In this document: positions 33,298-42,047 of the stretch, piece after piece
Layout: each line of letters begins with the position of its first letter
How positions within the stretch are numbered: position 1 is the stretch's first letter
Assembly: GCA_001281695.1 (NCBI GenBank)
Contig: LJIE01000001.1
Location: 3,991,521 to 4,055,520, forward strand
Length of the DNA stretch: 64,000 bases
From: a bacterium 336/3
GTDB lineage: Bacteria; Bacteroidota; Bacteroidia; Cytophagales; Thermonemataceae
Direction: 5' to 3'
Position numbers and translations under genes: made by a program
Notes under the pieces: model-generated
The model's input: only the letters and a program-made list of their open reading frames with translations
Databases searched by the model: none
Told to the model about the DNA's origin: nothing

Positions 33298-33732
33298 TTA
33301 AGGATTCTCTTTTTTTATTTTGGCAGCATTTTCGATGATATCAGTTACGTCTATACTGAGTCCTGTGATACCTATAATCTGATTGTGTTCGTCATAAGTA
33401 GGCTGATATGAAACTTTCCAGTACTTTCCATCAAGCTTTAAAACATCTACAACACTTTCCCCTCTCAAAGCTTTTCGAATATTTTCAATAGCTTTTGGAT
33501 TTTTCTCAAAAAACTCATACGCATTTTTGGTTTTGAGCTTTCTGGCTTGTATGCCCATTGCTTTGAGGGCGTACTTATTAGGAAGAATAAAGAAGCCTTT
33601 TTTGTCAATTACAAAAGGTACTACATGCTCATTATTTATAATTTCTCTAAGACGAAAATTTTCTTCCTTGATACTTAAGTGTTCATCTACCAATCTTTCT
33701 CCTATCTTCTCTAGTAATTCAAAGTCTTCCAT
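33298..33732 (-). CDS. Single PAS-domain protein
   Basis: 144 residues. A short coiled-coil (about 1-30) precedes a PAS domain (about 32-135) with FVIDKKGFFILPNKYALKAMG and VSYQPTYDEHNQIIGITGLSIDVT. No output domain. Located 11 nt upstream of the M1 peptidase start on the same strand, so a shared transcript is possible. Function unknown; it may be a sensor subunit for a separate partner. Confidence 0.8.
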   Translation of the reverse strand: MEDFELLEKIGERLVDEHLSIKEENFRLREIINNEHVVPFVIDKKGFFILPNKYALKAMGIQARKLKTKNAYEFFEKNPKAIENIRKALRGESVVDVLKLDGKYWKVSYQPTYDEHNQIIGITGLSIDVTDIIENAAKIKKENP

Positions 33733-33798
33733 AACTAATATTAGTTCAATTTCATCAATAAAAAACGCAGAAAGTTAAAAATTATTTCTAATACTTTC

Positions 33799-34536
33799 TT
33801 ATTTGTTCCAAATATTCCAAGCTGCTTCTGCTTGCAGATACAACATTTCCAAGCCGTTTTTGGTTTTCGATTTTTGTGTTGAACCTTTTTTTAAGAACAT
33901 GGTTTCTTCAGGATTATACACTAAATCATACAAAAAATGTTCCTGATTGAGATAATCGTATGGAATTTTTGGAAAATCATCTACATGAGGGTACATACCT
34001 ATAGGCGTGGTGTTGATGATGAGATGGTATTTTTGTATTATTTCCTCATTCAGAGCTTCATAACTCAAAATATTTTGCTCATCTCCATTTCTCGAAACCA
34101 GTTGAAAAGGAATTTGGAGAGTTTGGAGAGCCACCTGAACAGCCTTGCTTGCTCCTCCTGTACCCAAAACCAATGCTTCTAAAGAATTATATTCTCCTGT
34201 CCAATTTTTTAACGATTCCATAAAGCCAACATAATCAGTGTTATAACCTTTGGTTTTGCCATTTTGAATTTTGATTGTATTAACTGCTCCTATCTTTTGA
34301 GCAAAATCATCCACTTCATCTAAATAAGAAATTATATTTTGTTTGTGAGGAATGGTAACATTGAGTCCTATCAATTCAGGATTTTTTTGGAGAAGTAATG
34401 GAAATTCTTCTATTTTTTCGAGTGGATAAAGTTCATACTCGTAGTTTGTAATATTTTCTTTTTCAAATTTTGATTGAAAGTATTTTTTTGAAAATGAGTG
34501 AGATATAGGATAACCAATGAGTCCGAGTTTGTTCAT
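33799..34536 (-). CDS. aroE: Shikimate dehydrogenase
   Basis: 245 residues from the ATG at 34536 (MNKLGLIGYPISHSFSKKYF). An in-frame earlier start would run into the tRNA-Asp gene and is rejected. Motifs: GYPISHSFS (shikimate binding), NVTIPHKQNI with catalytic Lys, TVYG-like GYNTDYVGF, and the dinucleotide-binding VLGTGGASKAVQVAL. It reduces 3-dehydroshikimate with NADPH. Divergent from tRNA-Asp. Confidence 0.94.
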   Translation of the reverse strand: MNKLGLIGYPISHSFSKKYFQSKFEKENITNYEYELYPLEKIEEFPLLLQKNPELIGLNVTIPHKQNIISYLDEVDDFAQKIGAVNTIKIQNGKTKGYNTDYVGFMESLKNWTGEYNSLEALVLGTGGASKAVQVALQTLQIPFQLVSRNGDEQNILSYEALNEEIIQKYHLIINTTPIGMYPHVDDFPKIPYDYLNQEHFLYDLVYNPEETMFLKKGSTQKSKTKNGLEMLYLQAEAAWNIWNK

Positions 34537-34569
34537 AAAAATATTTTTTTGAAAATTTTTGCAGTTTTT

Positions 34570-34600
34570 TTTGCAAGTAAATAAAACATTACTACCTTTG
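34570..34600 (+). promoter_or_regulatory. Bacteroidota-type promoter for tRNA-Asp
   Basis: TTTG at 34570-34573, exactly 19 nt, then TACCTTTG at 34593-34600. This is the textbook Bacteroidota sigma-70 promoter (TTTG-N19-TAnnTTTG). It ends 14 nt before the mature 5' end of tRNA-Asp. Confidence 0.88.
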
Positions 34601-34614
34601 CAAACACAAAAGAC

Positions 34615-34688
34615 GGAGTGGTAGTTCAGCTGGTTAGAATGCCTGCCTGTCACGCAGGAGGTCGCGGGTTCGAATCCCGTCCATTCCG
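34615..34688 (+). tRNA. tRNA-Asp (GTC)
   Basis: 74 nt with full cloverleaf. Acceptor GGAGTGG/CCATTCC (one G-U), anticodon stem CCTGC/GCAGG around the loop CTGTCAC with anticodon GTC, T-arm GCGGGTTCGAATCCCGT and discriminator G; the 3' CCA is not encoded. Transcribed alone from the promoter above. Confidence 0.95.
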
Positions 34689-34698
34689 CAACAAATAT

Positions 34699-34723
34699 AA
34701 AAGGAGCTTTTAAAGCTCCTTTT
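34699..34723. terminator. Palindromic terminator shared by two convergent RNA genes
   Basis: 12-bp stem AAAAGGAGCTTT / AAAGCTCCTTTT with a single-base centre and a T-run on the plus strand (A-run before it for the other). It ends tRNA-Asp and, in the other direction, could end the tRNA-like gene. Confidence 0.85.
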
Positions 34724-34736
34724 TGCTTTTTATGAG

Positions 34737-34807
34737 TTCTTCGTCTGAGATTCGAACTCAGTACTCTGCCATGATGGGGCAGTGTTTTTCCAATAAACTA
34801 ACGAAGG
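34737..34807 (-). tRNA. Non-canonical tRNA-like gene (anticodon loop lacks U33)
   Basis: 71 nt that fold as a complete cloverleaf. Acceptor CCTTCGT/ACGAAGA (first pair C-A mismatched, others paired), D-arm GTTT/AAAC with GG at 18-19, anticodon stem CTGCC/GGCAG perfect, T-arm CTGAG-TTCGAAT-CTCAG perfect, discriminator A. The anticodon loop reads CCATCAT, so position 33 is C, not U, and positions 34-36 read ATC. A near-perfect promoter precedes it. This could be a degenerate tRNA or a tRNA with a special role; isotype is undetermined. Confidence 0.6.
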
Positions 34808-34814
34808 ATGAACA

Positions 34815-34844
34815 CAAATATAAAATAAACATTTGTGTATCAAG
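34815..34844 (-). promoter_or_regulatory. Promoter for the tRNA-like gene
   Basis: On the minus strand CTTG (34844-34841), 18 nt, then TATATTTG (34822-34815). This fits the Bacteroidota consensus, and the box ends 7 nt before the predicted 5' end of the tRNA-like gene. Confidence 0.7.
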
Positions 34845-34849
34845 CTGTT

Positions 34850-36199
34850 TTATGTGTTTATTTTAGTATTAGGTAAAAGTTTCTGTATTTTTTCTATTTC
34901 TTTTTGAGGCAAAGGATTTTCACCGATATCCAATGTTTTAAGCTTTTTAAGTTTGGATAACACATGAGGAACTTCTTCAAAATTATTTTTTCCCAAACTC
35001 AAATGCTCCAAATTCTGTAAATTTTGAAAAGTATCAGGTAGATATTGCAACTGATTATTATACAAACGAAGCTCCTTGAGTGCTTTCAAATTGCCAATAC
35101 TCATGGGCAATTCTGTTATTTTATTGTTTTGTAAATGAATTTTTTCAAGAGTTTTCAGATCTCCGATTTCAGTGGGCAAACTCTCCAAAAAATTATGGGT
35201 AGCCAAAAGAGTTTTCATGGGCGATTCAAGGGGCAAAACCAAATTCTCTAATTGATTATAACTGATATTGAGCCATTTGAGCTTAGGCAAGGTACTAAAT
35301 TTTTCGGGTAAAGTCCTAAACTGATTATGCGATAAATTGAGTATTTGTAGATTTTGGTTGAATCTATCACTAAAAAACTCATGTGGAAGCATATTTAAGA
35401 AATTGTGTTGCAACAACAATCTCTTAAAATTATAAAATACAGGTAAATCCTTCTTTTTTGAATAATAATTATCTCCATTCTGATTTTCATGATGAATAAT
35501 ATCAAAATATGCCATCTGATTATGGCTTGCATTAAGGCTAACCAAATGAGCTTCTCTTCGTCCTGTATATCGCCACGAGGCATTTACCCAATTTAGAACA
35601 ATAGGAAAATACTCTATTCGATTATGAGATATATTGAGGTATTGTAGTTTGGTAAATTTTATCCAAAAATCAGATGAAACATCTACTATTTTATTATTTG
35701 AAAGTTCCAATCGAGTCAGGTAGTTATTTTCAGCATTTTGTTGGAGTTCTGTTATTTGGTTATTGTTTGCATTGAGATAATTTAAAGAAAGTTCGATTTG
35801 GAGATTTTGTATCTGATTATCAGATATATCCAAAGAGTACAAGTGAGGAAAAATTTCTTTTATATTGGCTGGAAATTCTTTCAAACCATTTTTTTTCATG
35901 ATAATATTAAAACCTCCTCTAAAAAACTTTTTAATGTTTTCTAAAGAGATGTCTTTGAAAAAATTTTCACTCAAATCCAATGTTTGAAACCATGTTTGTG
36001 AAGTTTCATCATCTTTGAGCATGACTCGCCAATAGTTTGCTTGCTGTTCTAAAAGTACATTTTTTCGGCAATGATATTCCAACGGAAATATTTTTTCACA
36101 CAACAACACCCCTTTGACTTGATTATCAATGAGTCGGCTTCTTAGTAATGGAAGTATTTCATTTTTTTGTTGTGATGATATCAGATATTTTAGCTCCAA
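34850..36199 (-). CDS. Leucine-rich repeat protein
   Basis: 449 residues, TTG start (the frame is closed by a stop three codons upstream). After an N-terminal 85-residue region there are about a dozen LRR units of about 22-24 residues: for example LYSLDISDNQIQNLQIEL, LEKIHLQNNKITELPMSIG and LKELRLYNNQLQYLPDTFQ. No signal peptide or kinase domain. LRR proteins bind other proteins; the partner is unknown. Separated from the tRNA-like gene by about 40 nt. Confidence 0.88.
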   Translation of the reverse strand: MELKYLISSQQKNEILPLLRSRLIDNQVKGVLLCEKIFPLEYHCRKNVLLEQQANYWRVMLKDDETSQTWFQTLDLSENFFKDISLENIKKFFRGGFNIIMKKNGLKEFPANIKEIFPHLYSLDISDNQIQNLQIELSLNYLNANNNQITELQQNAENNYLTRLELSNNKIVDVSSDFWIKFTKLQYLNISHNRIEYFPIVLNWVNASWRYTGRREAHLVSLNASHNQMAYFDIIHHENQNGDNYYSKKKDLPVFYNFKRLLLQHNFLNMLPHEFFSDRFNQNLQILNLSHNQFRTLPEKFSTLPKLKWLNISYNQLENLVLPLESPMKTLLATHNFLESLPTEIGDLKTLEKIHLQNNKITELPMSIGNLKALKELRLYNNQLQYLPDTFQNLQNLEHLSLGKNNFEEVPHVLSKLKKLKTLDIGENPLPQKEIEKIQKLLPNTKINT

Positions 36200-36255
36200 A
36201 GTTTTTCAGTTTATATGATCAAATATAATCCGATTCTCTTTGACTTACAACAGGT

Positions 36256-36765
36256 TTATATCATTTCTTCTGTGTTTTTCATCAAGTTTTTATACATTTT
36301 TTCACCACTTAAAACCATATCTATCATTTTTGCGATTCGTTCTACTTTGGTTTTATCTGTTTTGGCACTATACACCCACTCAATAAAGGCTTTTTGTTCG
36401 CTATTAGAACATTCTAAAAACTTTTCGTAAGCATTTGGTTCTAAAATTAGGCATTCTTTAAGCTCTTCAGGAATTTCAGTTGGGGCATTGTCTGCATATA
36501 ATTTTACCCAAATGGTGTCGCCTTCTTCTTTTTTAATCACTTTTCTGATTTGAGCTTTTACAGGCAAAAATAGCCTTCCCTTGCCCATAGGCATCAGATT
36601 ATATCCTTTAATTTCATAATCGTCTATGAAACCTTTTACTCGTACCCAACCAAAAGGAGTGTGTTTATTTTGGAGAATTTCAGGGATTTCGGCATATACC
36701 CAGCCTCCTTTTCCCTGAAATTTCTTGAGTACAATTTCTTTATCTACCAATGGTTTTTCATCCAT
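36256..36765 (-). CDS. YdeI/OmpD-associated family protein with DUF1905 domain
   Basis: 169 residues. Residues 12-100 resemble DUF1905 (GKGGWVYAEIPEI; GWVRVKGFIDDYEIKGYNLM then PMGKGRLFLPVKAQIRK), and the C-terminal 60 residues match the YdeI/OmpD-associated helical domain (FIEWVYSAKTDKTKVERIAKM). Function unknown. It follows the GyrI-like gene by 6 nt on the same strand, so they share a transcript, probably with the YafY regulator. Confidence 0.82.
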   Translation of the reverse strand: MDEKPLVDKEIVLKKFQGKGGWVYAEIPEILQNKHTPFGWVRVKGFIDDYEIKGYNLMPMGKGRLFLPVKAQIRKVIKKEEGDTIWVKLYADNAPTEIPEELKECLILEPNAYEKFLECSNSEQKAFIEWVYSAKTDKTKVERIAKMIDMVLSGEKMYKNLMKNTEEMI

Positions 36766-36771
36766 GTTGTT

Positions 36772-37233
36772 TTATCTAATTGCCACAAAAATATCTACTT
36801 CTGCATCAGCAGGATTTTGGGCTTTTTCACCATATACCTCAAAGTCAGCAGTGTAAGCTCTTTCTATATCATCAGACCAAATACGATTCCATGCCTCAAA
36901 TACTATGCCCTCTTGCATACTTCCTTTGGCTGTATATTGCTTATAATGAGTCGATTCGATGGTTTTTCCTACCATTCCATCAGGAATGTTTTCAAGGCTT
37001 TCTACTCTACAGCCCAAAATAGCTGTGTAGGGCTTTGTATGGTCTTTTTCGTAGTCTGTATAGATGCTATAAATGGCATTATCTATTTTATTGGGAATTT
37101 TTTCCAATATCCCTTCTGTCATAAATTTAGCCCAAAGATTCGCAAGGTCTTGCCCCATCTGACCGTTTTCGTTGGTGGTTCTGACAGCAATGCCAATGAT
37201 GTGGAATGTTTGGATGGTGGTTGTGTGTGTCAT
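36772..37233 (-). CDS. GyrI-like / AraC effector-binding domain protein
   Basis: 153 residues. The single GyrI-like fold is seen in FHIIGIAVRTTNENGQMGQD, the central YEKDHTKPYTAILGCRVES, and the DFEVYGEKAQNPADAEVDIF tail with the conserved Glu-Tyr region. These domains bind small amphipathic ligands and often sit near YafY-type regulators. 6 nt upstream of the DUF1905 gene, 48 nt downstream of the YafY gene. Confidence 0.87.
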   Translation of the reverse strand: MTHTTTIQTFHIIGIAVRTTNENGQMGQDLANLWAKFMTEGILEKIPNKIDNAIYSIYTDYEKDHTKPYTAILGCRVESLENIPDGMVGKTIESTHYKQYTAKGSMQEGIVFEAWNRIWSDDIERAYTADFEVYGEKAQNPADAEVDIFVAIR

Positions 37234-37281
37234 TTGATTAGTTTTTTCACAAATCTAAAACACACTTGCGACAGCCTTATG

Positions 37282-37989
37282 TCAGGGGTTTGTTTTTTGT
37301 TTACACATTTCAAAATATTCTGGGAGTGTCATGTTGTGTGACTCAAATTTATCTGTCAGTACCTCCAATTGCTGAATTCTATCCAACCTGAAAGCCCTAA
37401 AATCTTTTCTCAAACGGCAAAATGCAATGAGAAGCCAGTTTTCTTGGGTGTTGTACATGGCAAAAGGCTCAATATCTCTTTGAGTGGTTTCATTACTTTC
37501 AGAAGTATAAGTGAGTTTTAGGATATTAAAATTGGTGATAGCTCCTTGTAAAACAGACAGATACCCACTTGTTTTATCGTTGTTGATGTTCTGCCTGAAC
37601 AAAATACGGTCGGAGAGTAAATCTGCTTTTTCTTTGGTGCTGTTTCGGAGTACCGATTTTATTTTTGTAATCGCCTCCGAATACTCTTTGGCAAACGATA
37701 TATCTTTGTTTTTAAGGATGAGTTGCTCAGCAGTGATGAGAGCATAAGCCTCACTTTCTGTAAACATCACAGGCGGAACTCTGTAATCTTCCATGAGTTT
37801 GTAGCCCTTGCCTTCCTCTACGACAATGGGAACGCCAGCATCTTCCAATGCCCTCATATCTCGGTAAATGGTTCGGATATTGACACCAAACTTATCTGCA
37901 AGCATTTTAGCTGTTACGAGTCTTTTGGCTTGTAATTGAGTAAGTATAGCCGTAAGTCGAGATAAGCGTTTGGTGGTGTTTTCTTGCAT
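37282..37989 (-). CDS. YafY/YobV-type HTH-WYL transcriptional regulator
   Basis: 235 residues from the ATG at 37989; an upstream TTG at 38019 would overlap the NACHT gene and is less likely. An HTH_11 domain (about 8-60: RLSRLTAILTQLQAKRLVTA, then LADKFGVNIRTIYRDMRALE) is followed by a WYL domain (about 130-210: LLIAFCRLRKDFRAFRLDRI). WYL regulators sense ligands and sometimes control defence systems. It starts 14 nt after the NACHT-nuclease stop on the same strand, but its closest natural partner is the downstream GyrI-like gene. Confidence 0.88.
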   Translation of the reverse strand: MQENTTKRLSRLTAILTQLQAKRLVTAKMLADKFGVNIRTIYRDMRALEDAGVPIVVEEGKGYKLMEDYRVPPVMFTESEAYALITAEQLILKNKDISFAKEYSEAITKIKSVLRNSTKEKADLLSDRILFRQNINNDKTSGYLSVLQGAITNFNILKLTYTSESNETTQRDIEPFAMYNTQENWLLIAFCRLRKDFRAFRLDRIQQLEVLTDKFESHNMTLPEYFEMCKQKTNP

Positions 37990-38003
37990 TTTTATTTTAG
38001 TTA

Positions 38004-41000
38004 TTATAAATCTATACAATCTATTAGAATTACTTCTATATTTTCCATATCACTATACAAACTTTGAGTATCTGTAAACCATTTCTTTTTAGATTCCATC
38101 GATTCTTCCTTTACTCGAAAAATGACATAAAACCCATACTCAGCTTTTATTCCTGCTAAATAGCTTTTCAATTTTTCTTTGTATTGGCTTCTTTTGGAAG
38201 GTCTTGATATTTCTGTATTGTGTAGCAATTTTATTTCTATAAATACAGGAGAAATAAATCCATATTTTATAACAAAGTCGATTTCTTCACCAGAATAGAT
38301 TTCAACTTCTCTATAAATATCAATGCCTCTAAATCCCCTTTTATGCATTATTAATTCCAGTTGAGATTTTAAGGTTTTTTGAATAATTGTTTCTCCAGTA
38401 GGACTCATTTTTTCATCAGTTATTACTTTATAAAGTTGCTCTAATTCTATGCTCTCTTTTAACTCCTCTATAATATCTCTTATAGTACTTTTTAAGTCTT
38501 TAGAATCATAAATAGGTAAGTATTGTTTTTTCTTCAATTCAGTATATTTGTTTATACAAGATAAAATATTGCTAGGTTTGCCTAATTCTTTAGAATATCC
38601 AAGTTCCATTTCTTTTAGCAATTCTTTGAAGTTATAAGCTACATTTTTATAGGTATCTTTATTTAGTACATTTCTAATTTTCTTCAAATCAGATTCCCTT
38701 TTATCAACAATACCCAAATAATATTTCTTTATTATATCTTGCAAAAACTTACTATAATCTTCATATTCAACATCTTCCTTCAGAGATATTAATGCTTCCT
38801 CCAATAAATCTAACATTTCTTTTTCAAATACATTTTTTCCTATTTTTTCAAAAAGTAAAATATCTATTTTTTCATAGCTGGAATGATGCATTTTATCAAA
38901 ACTTATCTCTTTTTTAAATTTCTTTTTTGTATCCTTGATTTCTTTAATTTTATCATTAAATGCTGTTTTGTCATGTAAAACCTCTATCAAGTATTTTTGA
39001 ACCTCTACTTTCAAAAACACTGGATATTTTTCAGATATATCATTATATATCACATTCAACAATTCGCTATTGCTATGTTTTAATTTTCTATATAAAGTAT
39101 CAAAAGCTTCTTCTTGAATAAAATTTTCCTTTTCTGAGAGTTTTTTTTGTAATAATTTTTCTAAAAAAGCCGTAAATTTAATTAATCTGCTATATCCTAT
39201 ATACTCAATAAAGTTAGTTATATGAGCTACCATCCCATTATCAATCAATTCATTACAATAATCAATAAGTATAGTTATATCTTTATCATTCAAACCATCT
39301 AGAAACTTTAGAAGGAATTCTATTTCATTAATTTCTTTTACTGCCCCATTGTATTTAGACGCAAAAACAAAATATTTAACCATCTTTTCTCTAAAAGGTA
39401 GAAACTCATTTTGTAACTCTAACTCTATACCCACAGCCAATGCAAGCACAAGCCAAGCATTATAATTAAAATTTTCTATTGAGATATTTCCCAAGGTCTG
39501 TAATATGACCTCCTTTAATTTCTCCTTATCCTTATCTTTTAGTTTGTTCTTTATATACTCTCTATCTGAAAAAAAATGGGTAAATACGTTAAATTTAATT
39601 GTATTCTTTGGTGGATACAATAGCTCTTTGAATTCTGTATAAATCTTATTTTTATGTTTATCTTTATTTTGTTTACCTATTATACTTTGACTAACAAGTC
39701 CATGTTTGATAATAGATATATTTCCTAAATCAGATTTCTTAAACTCATCCCAAAATATATTATTTGGCTTTTGTTCCAATAATTCTTTAAAGCTTTTTGA
39801 TAAAAAAGAAATATGGTATTGTATTTCATCTTTATGCTCTTCTAATATTTGCAAATAATCTAGAATAAAGTCCTCATTATGAGTATTAAGCACCTTTAAC
39901 AACTTTAAAATATTTTTTTCGAACTTTGTTTCATAAAGAATCACACGTTTTAACATTAATTCTAAAAGTTGATATATTTTATTTTTAATATTATCAGACC
40001 AATTTACATCCAAATTATACCAGAAGTGTATTTCTGTATAGGTGTAATTATCAGTTTCTATATATTTTTCGAGATATTCTATATTTTTAATAAATTGATT
40101 TATTAGGTATTCCACCCCCTTGGAACTACTAACCATATTCAATCCATCTTTAGCCCTTCTATTCTTTTTAAGTATATAGTTTAAAAATAAATCTATAGAT
40201 TTTTGATTATTTGGGTCAGCACCTTTGCAATACACCAAATATAAATCAGTTGTTCCTCTTTGGCTATTTTTTAAATCTTTTAGAGTTATTAAAGATAAAT
40301 TTTTATAAGCTTCCAACGCATTTAGTGATTGCATTTCAATAGCAGGGCTTTGAAAATATCTTACTCCTTGAATAAAATAATTTTTCCATTTTTCTTTTTG
40401 TGCATTATTAAGTTTATTATTTTCAATCAATAGAGCCATAATATAAGCTTGATTGGCTATTAACATCTCATTTTGTTGCGTTATTTCATGCTCTTTGAAT
40501 AGGCAATAATTGTTCTCTTGGTAAAAATCTATCCATTTTGTATCATTGATAACCCTAACAAAATGTCTTGTGGTTTGGAGATAAGTGTATAGAGATTCAA
40601 ATATTTTTGCTTTATCTTCTGAGGAGAATTTATAAAATGATGATTGATTTATAAAACTATAAAAGTCATTAAAAACTCTATCATCTTGTTTTTGTTTTAA
40701 ATAACCCAAAATAGTAAAAATAATTTTAGGTTCTATTTCTATTACAAAACTCAATACATTATACCAACTTGGAAAAATATGTTTGAATTTTGCATCAAAA
40801 ATTAAATCAAAAAGAAGTTGTTCTTTATTACCAAGTCTTAAAAACTCTTGGGCTGCAAGACATTCTTGAAACTCTGTATTTTCAAATGTGATATCATTAC
40901 CAATACTTTTAAGGGTTCTTTCTATAAAAGAATCTATATCATAATTATTCAGGAATATCAAATTAATATTGGATTCTACTGCATCTAAGAAATCAACTAA

Positions 41001-41798
41001 TTCATCTTTCTTAATTTGGTTTGTTTGATAAATTTCCATAATCAAAGCAAGTTTTTCCAAAACTCTTTTTACCAATACAACATCATTTAAAACTATCTTT
41101 TTATGATTGCCCTTTTGTTTTTCTTTTTTCAGATTTTCATTGATGAATAAGTTAAACAACTCCACTCTTGTTAAATTATCAACATTTGATAGTTTCTTTT
41201 CTTTAATCAAATTGGTGGCTATTTCTAAATATCGAGGAATGCTTAAAATAGAGTTTTTAAAGTATTTCGTGGTTTTATTAATAAGAGAAGCACTTATATT
41301 TTCTTCTATACCTGTATTTTGCAAATATTCTCTTATTTCTTTGGTACCAAATGGCTCAATACGAACTATACTGAAATCTTTAAATCTCTGAAAAGCATAT
41401 AGTTCTGATTCAATATAATGTTGTCTGCAAGAGATTATAAAGTTTATAGAAGGGTTTTCTGTTTTTAGATGATATAATTTATTAATTATTTCATTGAAAT
41501 ATAAAGTATTTACCTCATCTAGCCCATCCAATAATAATGTATTATCCTTAATGTCTATATTATTAAAGCCATTCTTTAAATCATAAACTTTCGTAGCATT
41601 TTTTAATATTTTGATTTCTTCCATTAACCTTGATTTTCCAACTCCTGGTTCTCCTACTATAAAAATATTTTCTAGCTCAAGAAGTTTATCAAATGGGATA
41701 ATCTTATCCTGATTCAAATAGCCATAGATTGTACTATTTTTATTTTGACTGAGTTCATCAAAATCTTTAAATTTTCTCAAAACAGGTTCTATCCACAT
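38004..41798 (-). CDS. NACHT/STAND NTPase with C-terminal PD-(D/E)XK nuclease domain
   Basis: 1264 residues. The NTPase lies at the N-terminus: Walker A GEPGVGKS at 49-56, Walker B LLLDGLDEV at 88-96 (the NACHT form with Gly before Leu-Asp-Glu), and the sensor-1 region INFIISCRQHY at 118-128. A long helical middle (about 300-1100) has no recognisable enzyme domain and probably forms helical repeats used for sensing. The last 100 residues carry EIDF (Asp1174) and FIEIKLL (Glu1188, Lys1190), with a Gln at 1205, matching the PD-(D/E)XK core. No TM or signal. This is the arrangement of a bacterial NLR-like immune protein with its nuclease at the C-terminus. No partner gene is obvious; the gene seems more A/T rich than its neighbours, suggesting transfer. 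Confidence 0.82.
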   Translation of the reverse strand: MWIEPVLRKFKDFDELSQNKNSTIYGYLNQDKIIPFDKLLELENIFIVGEPGVGKSRLMEEIKILKNATKVYDLKNGFNNIDIKDNTLLLDGLDEVNTLYFNEIINKLYHLKTENPSINFIISCRQHYIESELYAFQRFKDFSIVRIEPFGTKEIREYLQNTGIEENISASLINKTTKYFKNSILSIPRYLEIATNLIKEKKLSNVDNLTRVELFNLFINENLKKEKQKGNHKKIVLNDVVLVKRVLEKLALIMEIYQTNQIKKDELVDFLDAVESNINLIFLNNYDIDSFIERTLKSIGNDITFENTEFQECLAAQEFLRLGNKEQLLFDLIFDAKFKHIFPSWYNVLSFVIEIEPKIIFTILGYLKQKQDDRVFNDFYSFINQSSFYKFSSEDKAKIFESLYTYLQTTRHFVRVINDTKWIDFYQENNYCLFKEHEITQQNEMLIANQAYIMALLIENNKLNNAQKEKWKNYFIQGVRYFQSPAIEMQSLNALEAYKNLSLITLKDLKNSQRGTTDLYLVYCKGADPNNQKSIDLFLNYILKKNRRAKDGLNMVSSSKGVEYLINQFIKNIEYLEKYIETDNYTYTEIHFWYNLDVNWSDNIKNKIYQLLELMLKRVILYETKFEKNILKLLKVLNTHNEDFILDYLQILEEHKDEIQYHISFLSKSFKELLEQKPNNIFWDEFKKSDLGNISIIKHGLVSQSIIGKQNKDKHKNKIYTEFKELLYPPKNTIKFNVFTHFFSDREYIKNKLKDKDKEKLKEVILQTLGNISIENFNYNAWLVLALAVGIELELQNEFLPFREKMVKYFVFASKYNGAVKEINEIEFLLKFLDGLNDKDITILIDYCNELIDNGMVAHITNFIEYIGYSRLIKFTAFLEKLLQKKLSEKENFIQEEAFDTLYRKLKHSNSELLNVIYNDISEKYPVFLKVEVQKYLIEVLHDKTAFNDKIKEIKDTKKKFKKEISFDKMHHSSYEKIDILLFEKIGKNVFEKEMLDLLEEALISLKEDVEYEDYSKFLQDIIKKYYLGIVDKRESDLKKIRNVLNKDTYKNVAYNFKELLKEMELGYSKELGKPSNILSCINKYTELKKKQYLPIYDSKDLKSTIRDIIEELKESIELEQLYKVITDEKMSPTGETIIQKTLKSQLELIMHKRGFRGIDIYREVEIYSGEEIDFVIKYGFISPVFIEIKLLHNTEISRPSKRSQYKEKLKSYLAGIKAEYGFYVIFRVKEESMESKKKWFTDTQSLYSDMENIEVILIDCIDL

Positions 41799-41842
41799 AG
41801 TTTTTGTATTTTATTTTTCTTCCCAACCTACAAAATAAAAAA

Positions 41843-41881
41843 ACACCACACATCAGGGAATCCCTGATTTTGCAGTGGTGT
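41843..41881 (-). terminator. Composite palindrome, terminator-like, upstream of the NACHT gene
   Basis: Outer stem ACACCAC / GTGGTGT (41843-41849, 41875-41881) encloses an inner perfect stem ATCAGGG / CCCTGAT (41852-41858, 41862-41868) with a 3-nt loop. On the minus strand it is followed by seven T, so it can act as an intrinsic terminator 45 nt before the NACHT start. Confidence 0.65.
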
Positions 41882-42047
41882 AATAAAATAATTTTTATGC
41901 ACTTTTTTAGGTATTCAATAGCTTTTTTTAGACGCTCTACGAGAGTGGACAAAGGAAAAAAGCAATAAAAACCATGTAAGTTTTTAAATAGAAATTTACT
42001 TTTTCTATTTTAGAGGTAAGAAATAAAAAAGAAAAGCCATCAAAAAA

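Noticed and set aside
34737-34807. Initiator tRNA based on the C1-A72 mismatch
   Set aside because: The anticodon loop does not place CAT at 34-36 and the anticodon stem lacks the three G-C pairs of initiator tRNA.
41767-41952. A 61-codon minus-strand frame upstream of the NACHT gene
   Set aside because: It overlaps the NACHT start and the composite palindrome, has a non-ATG start and no sequence features of a real protein.
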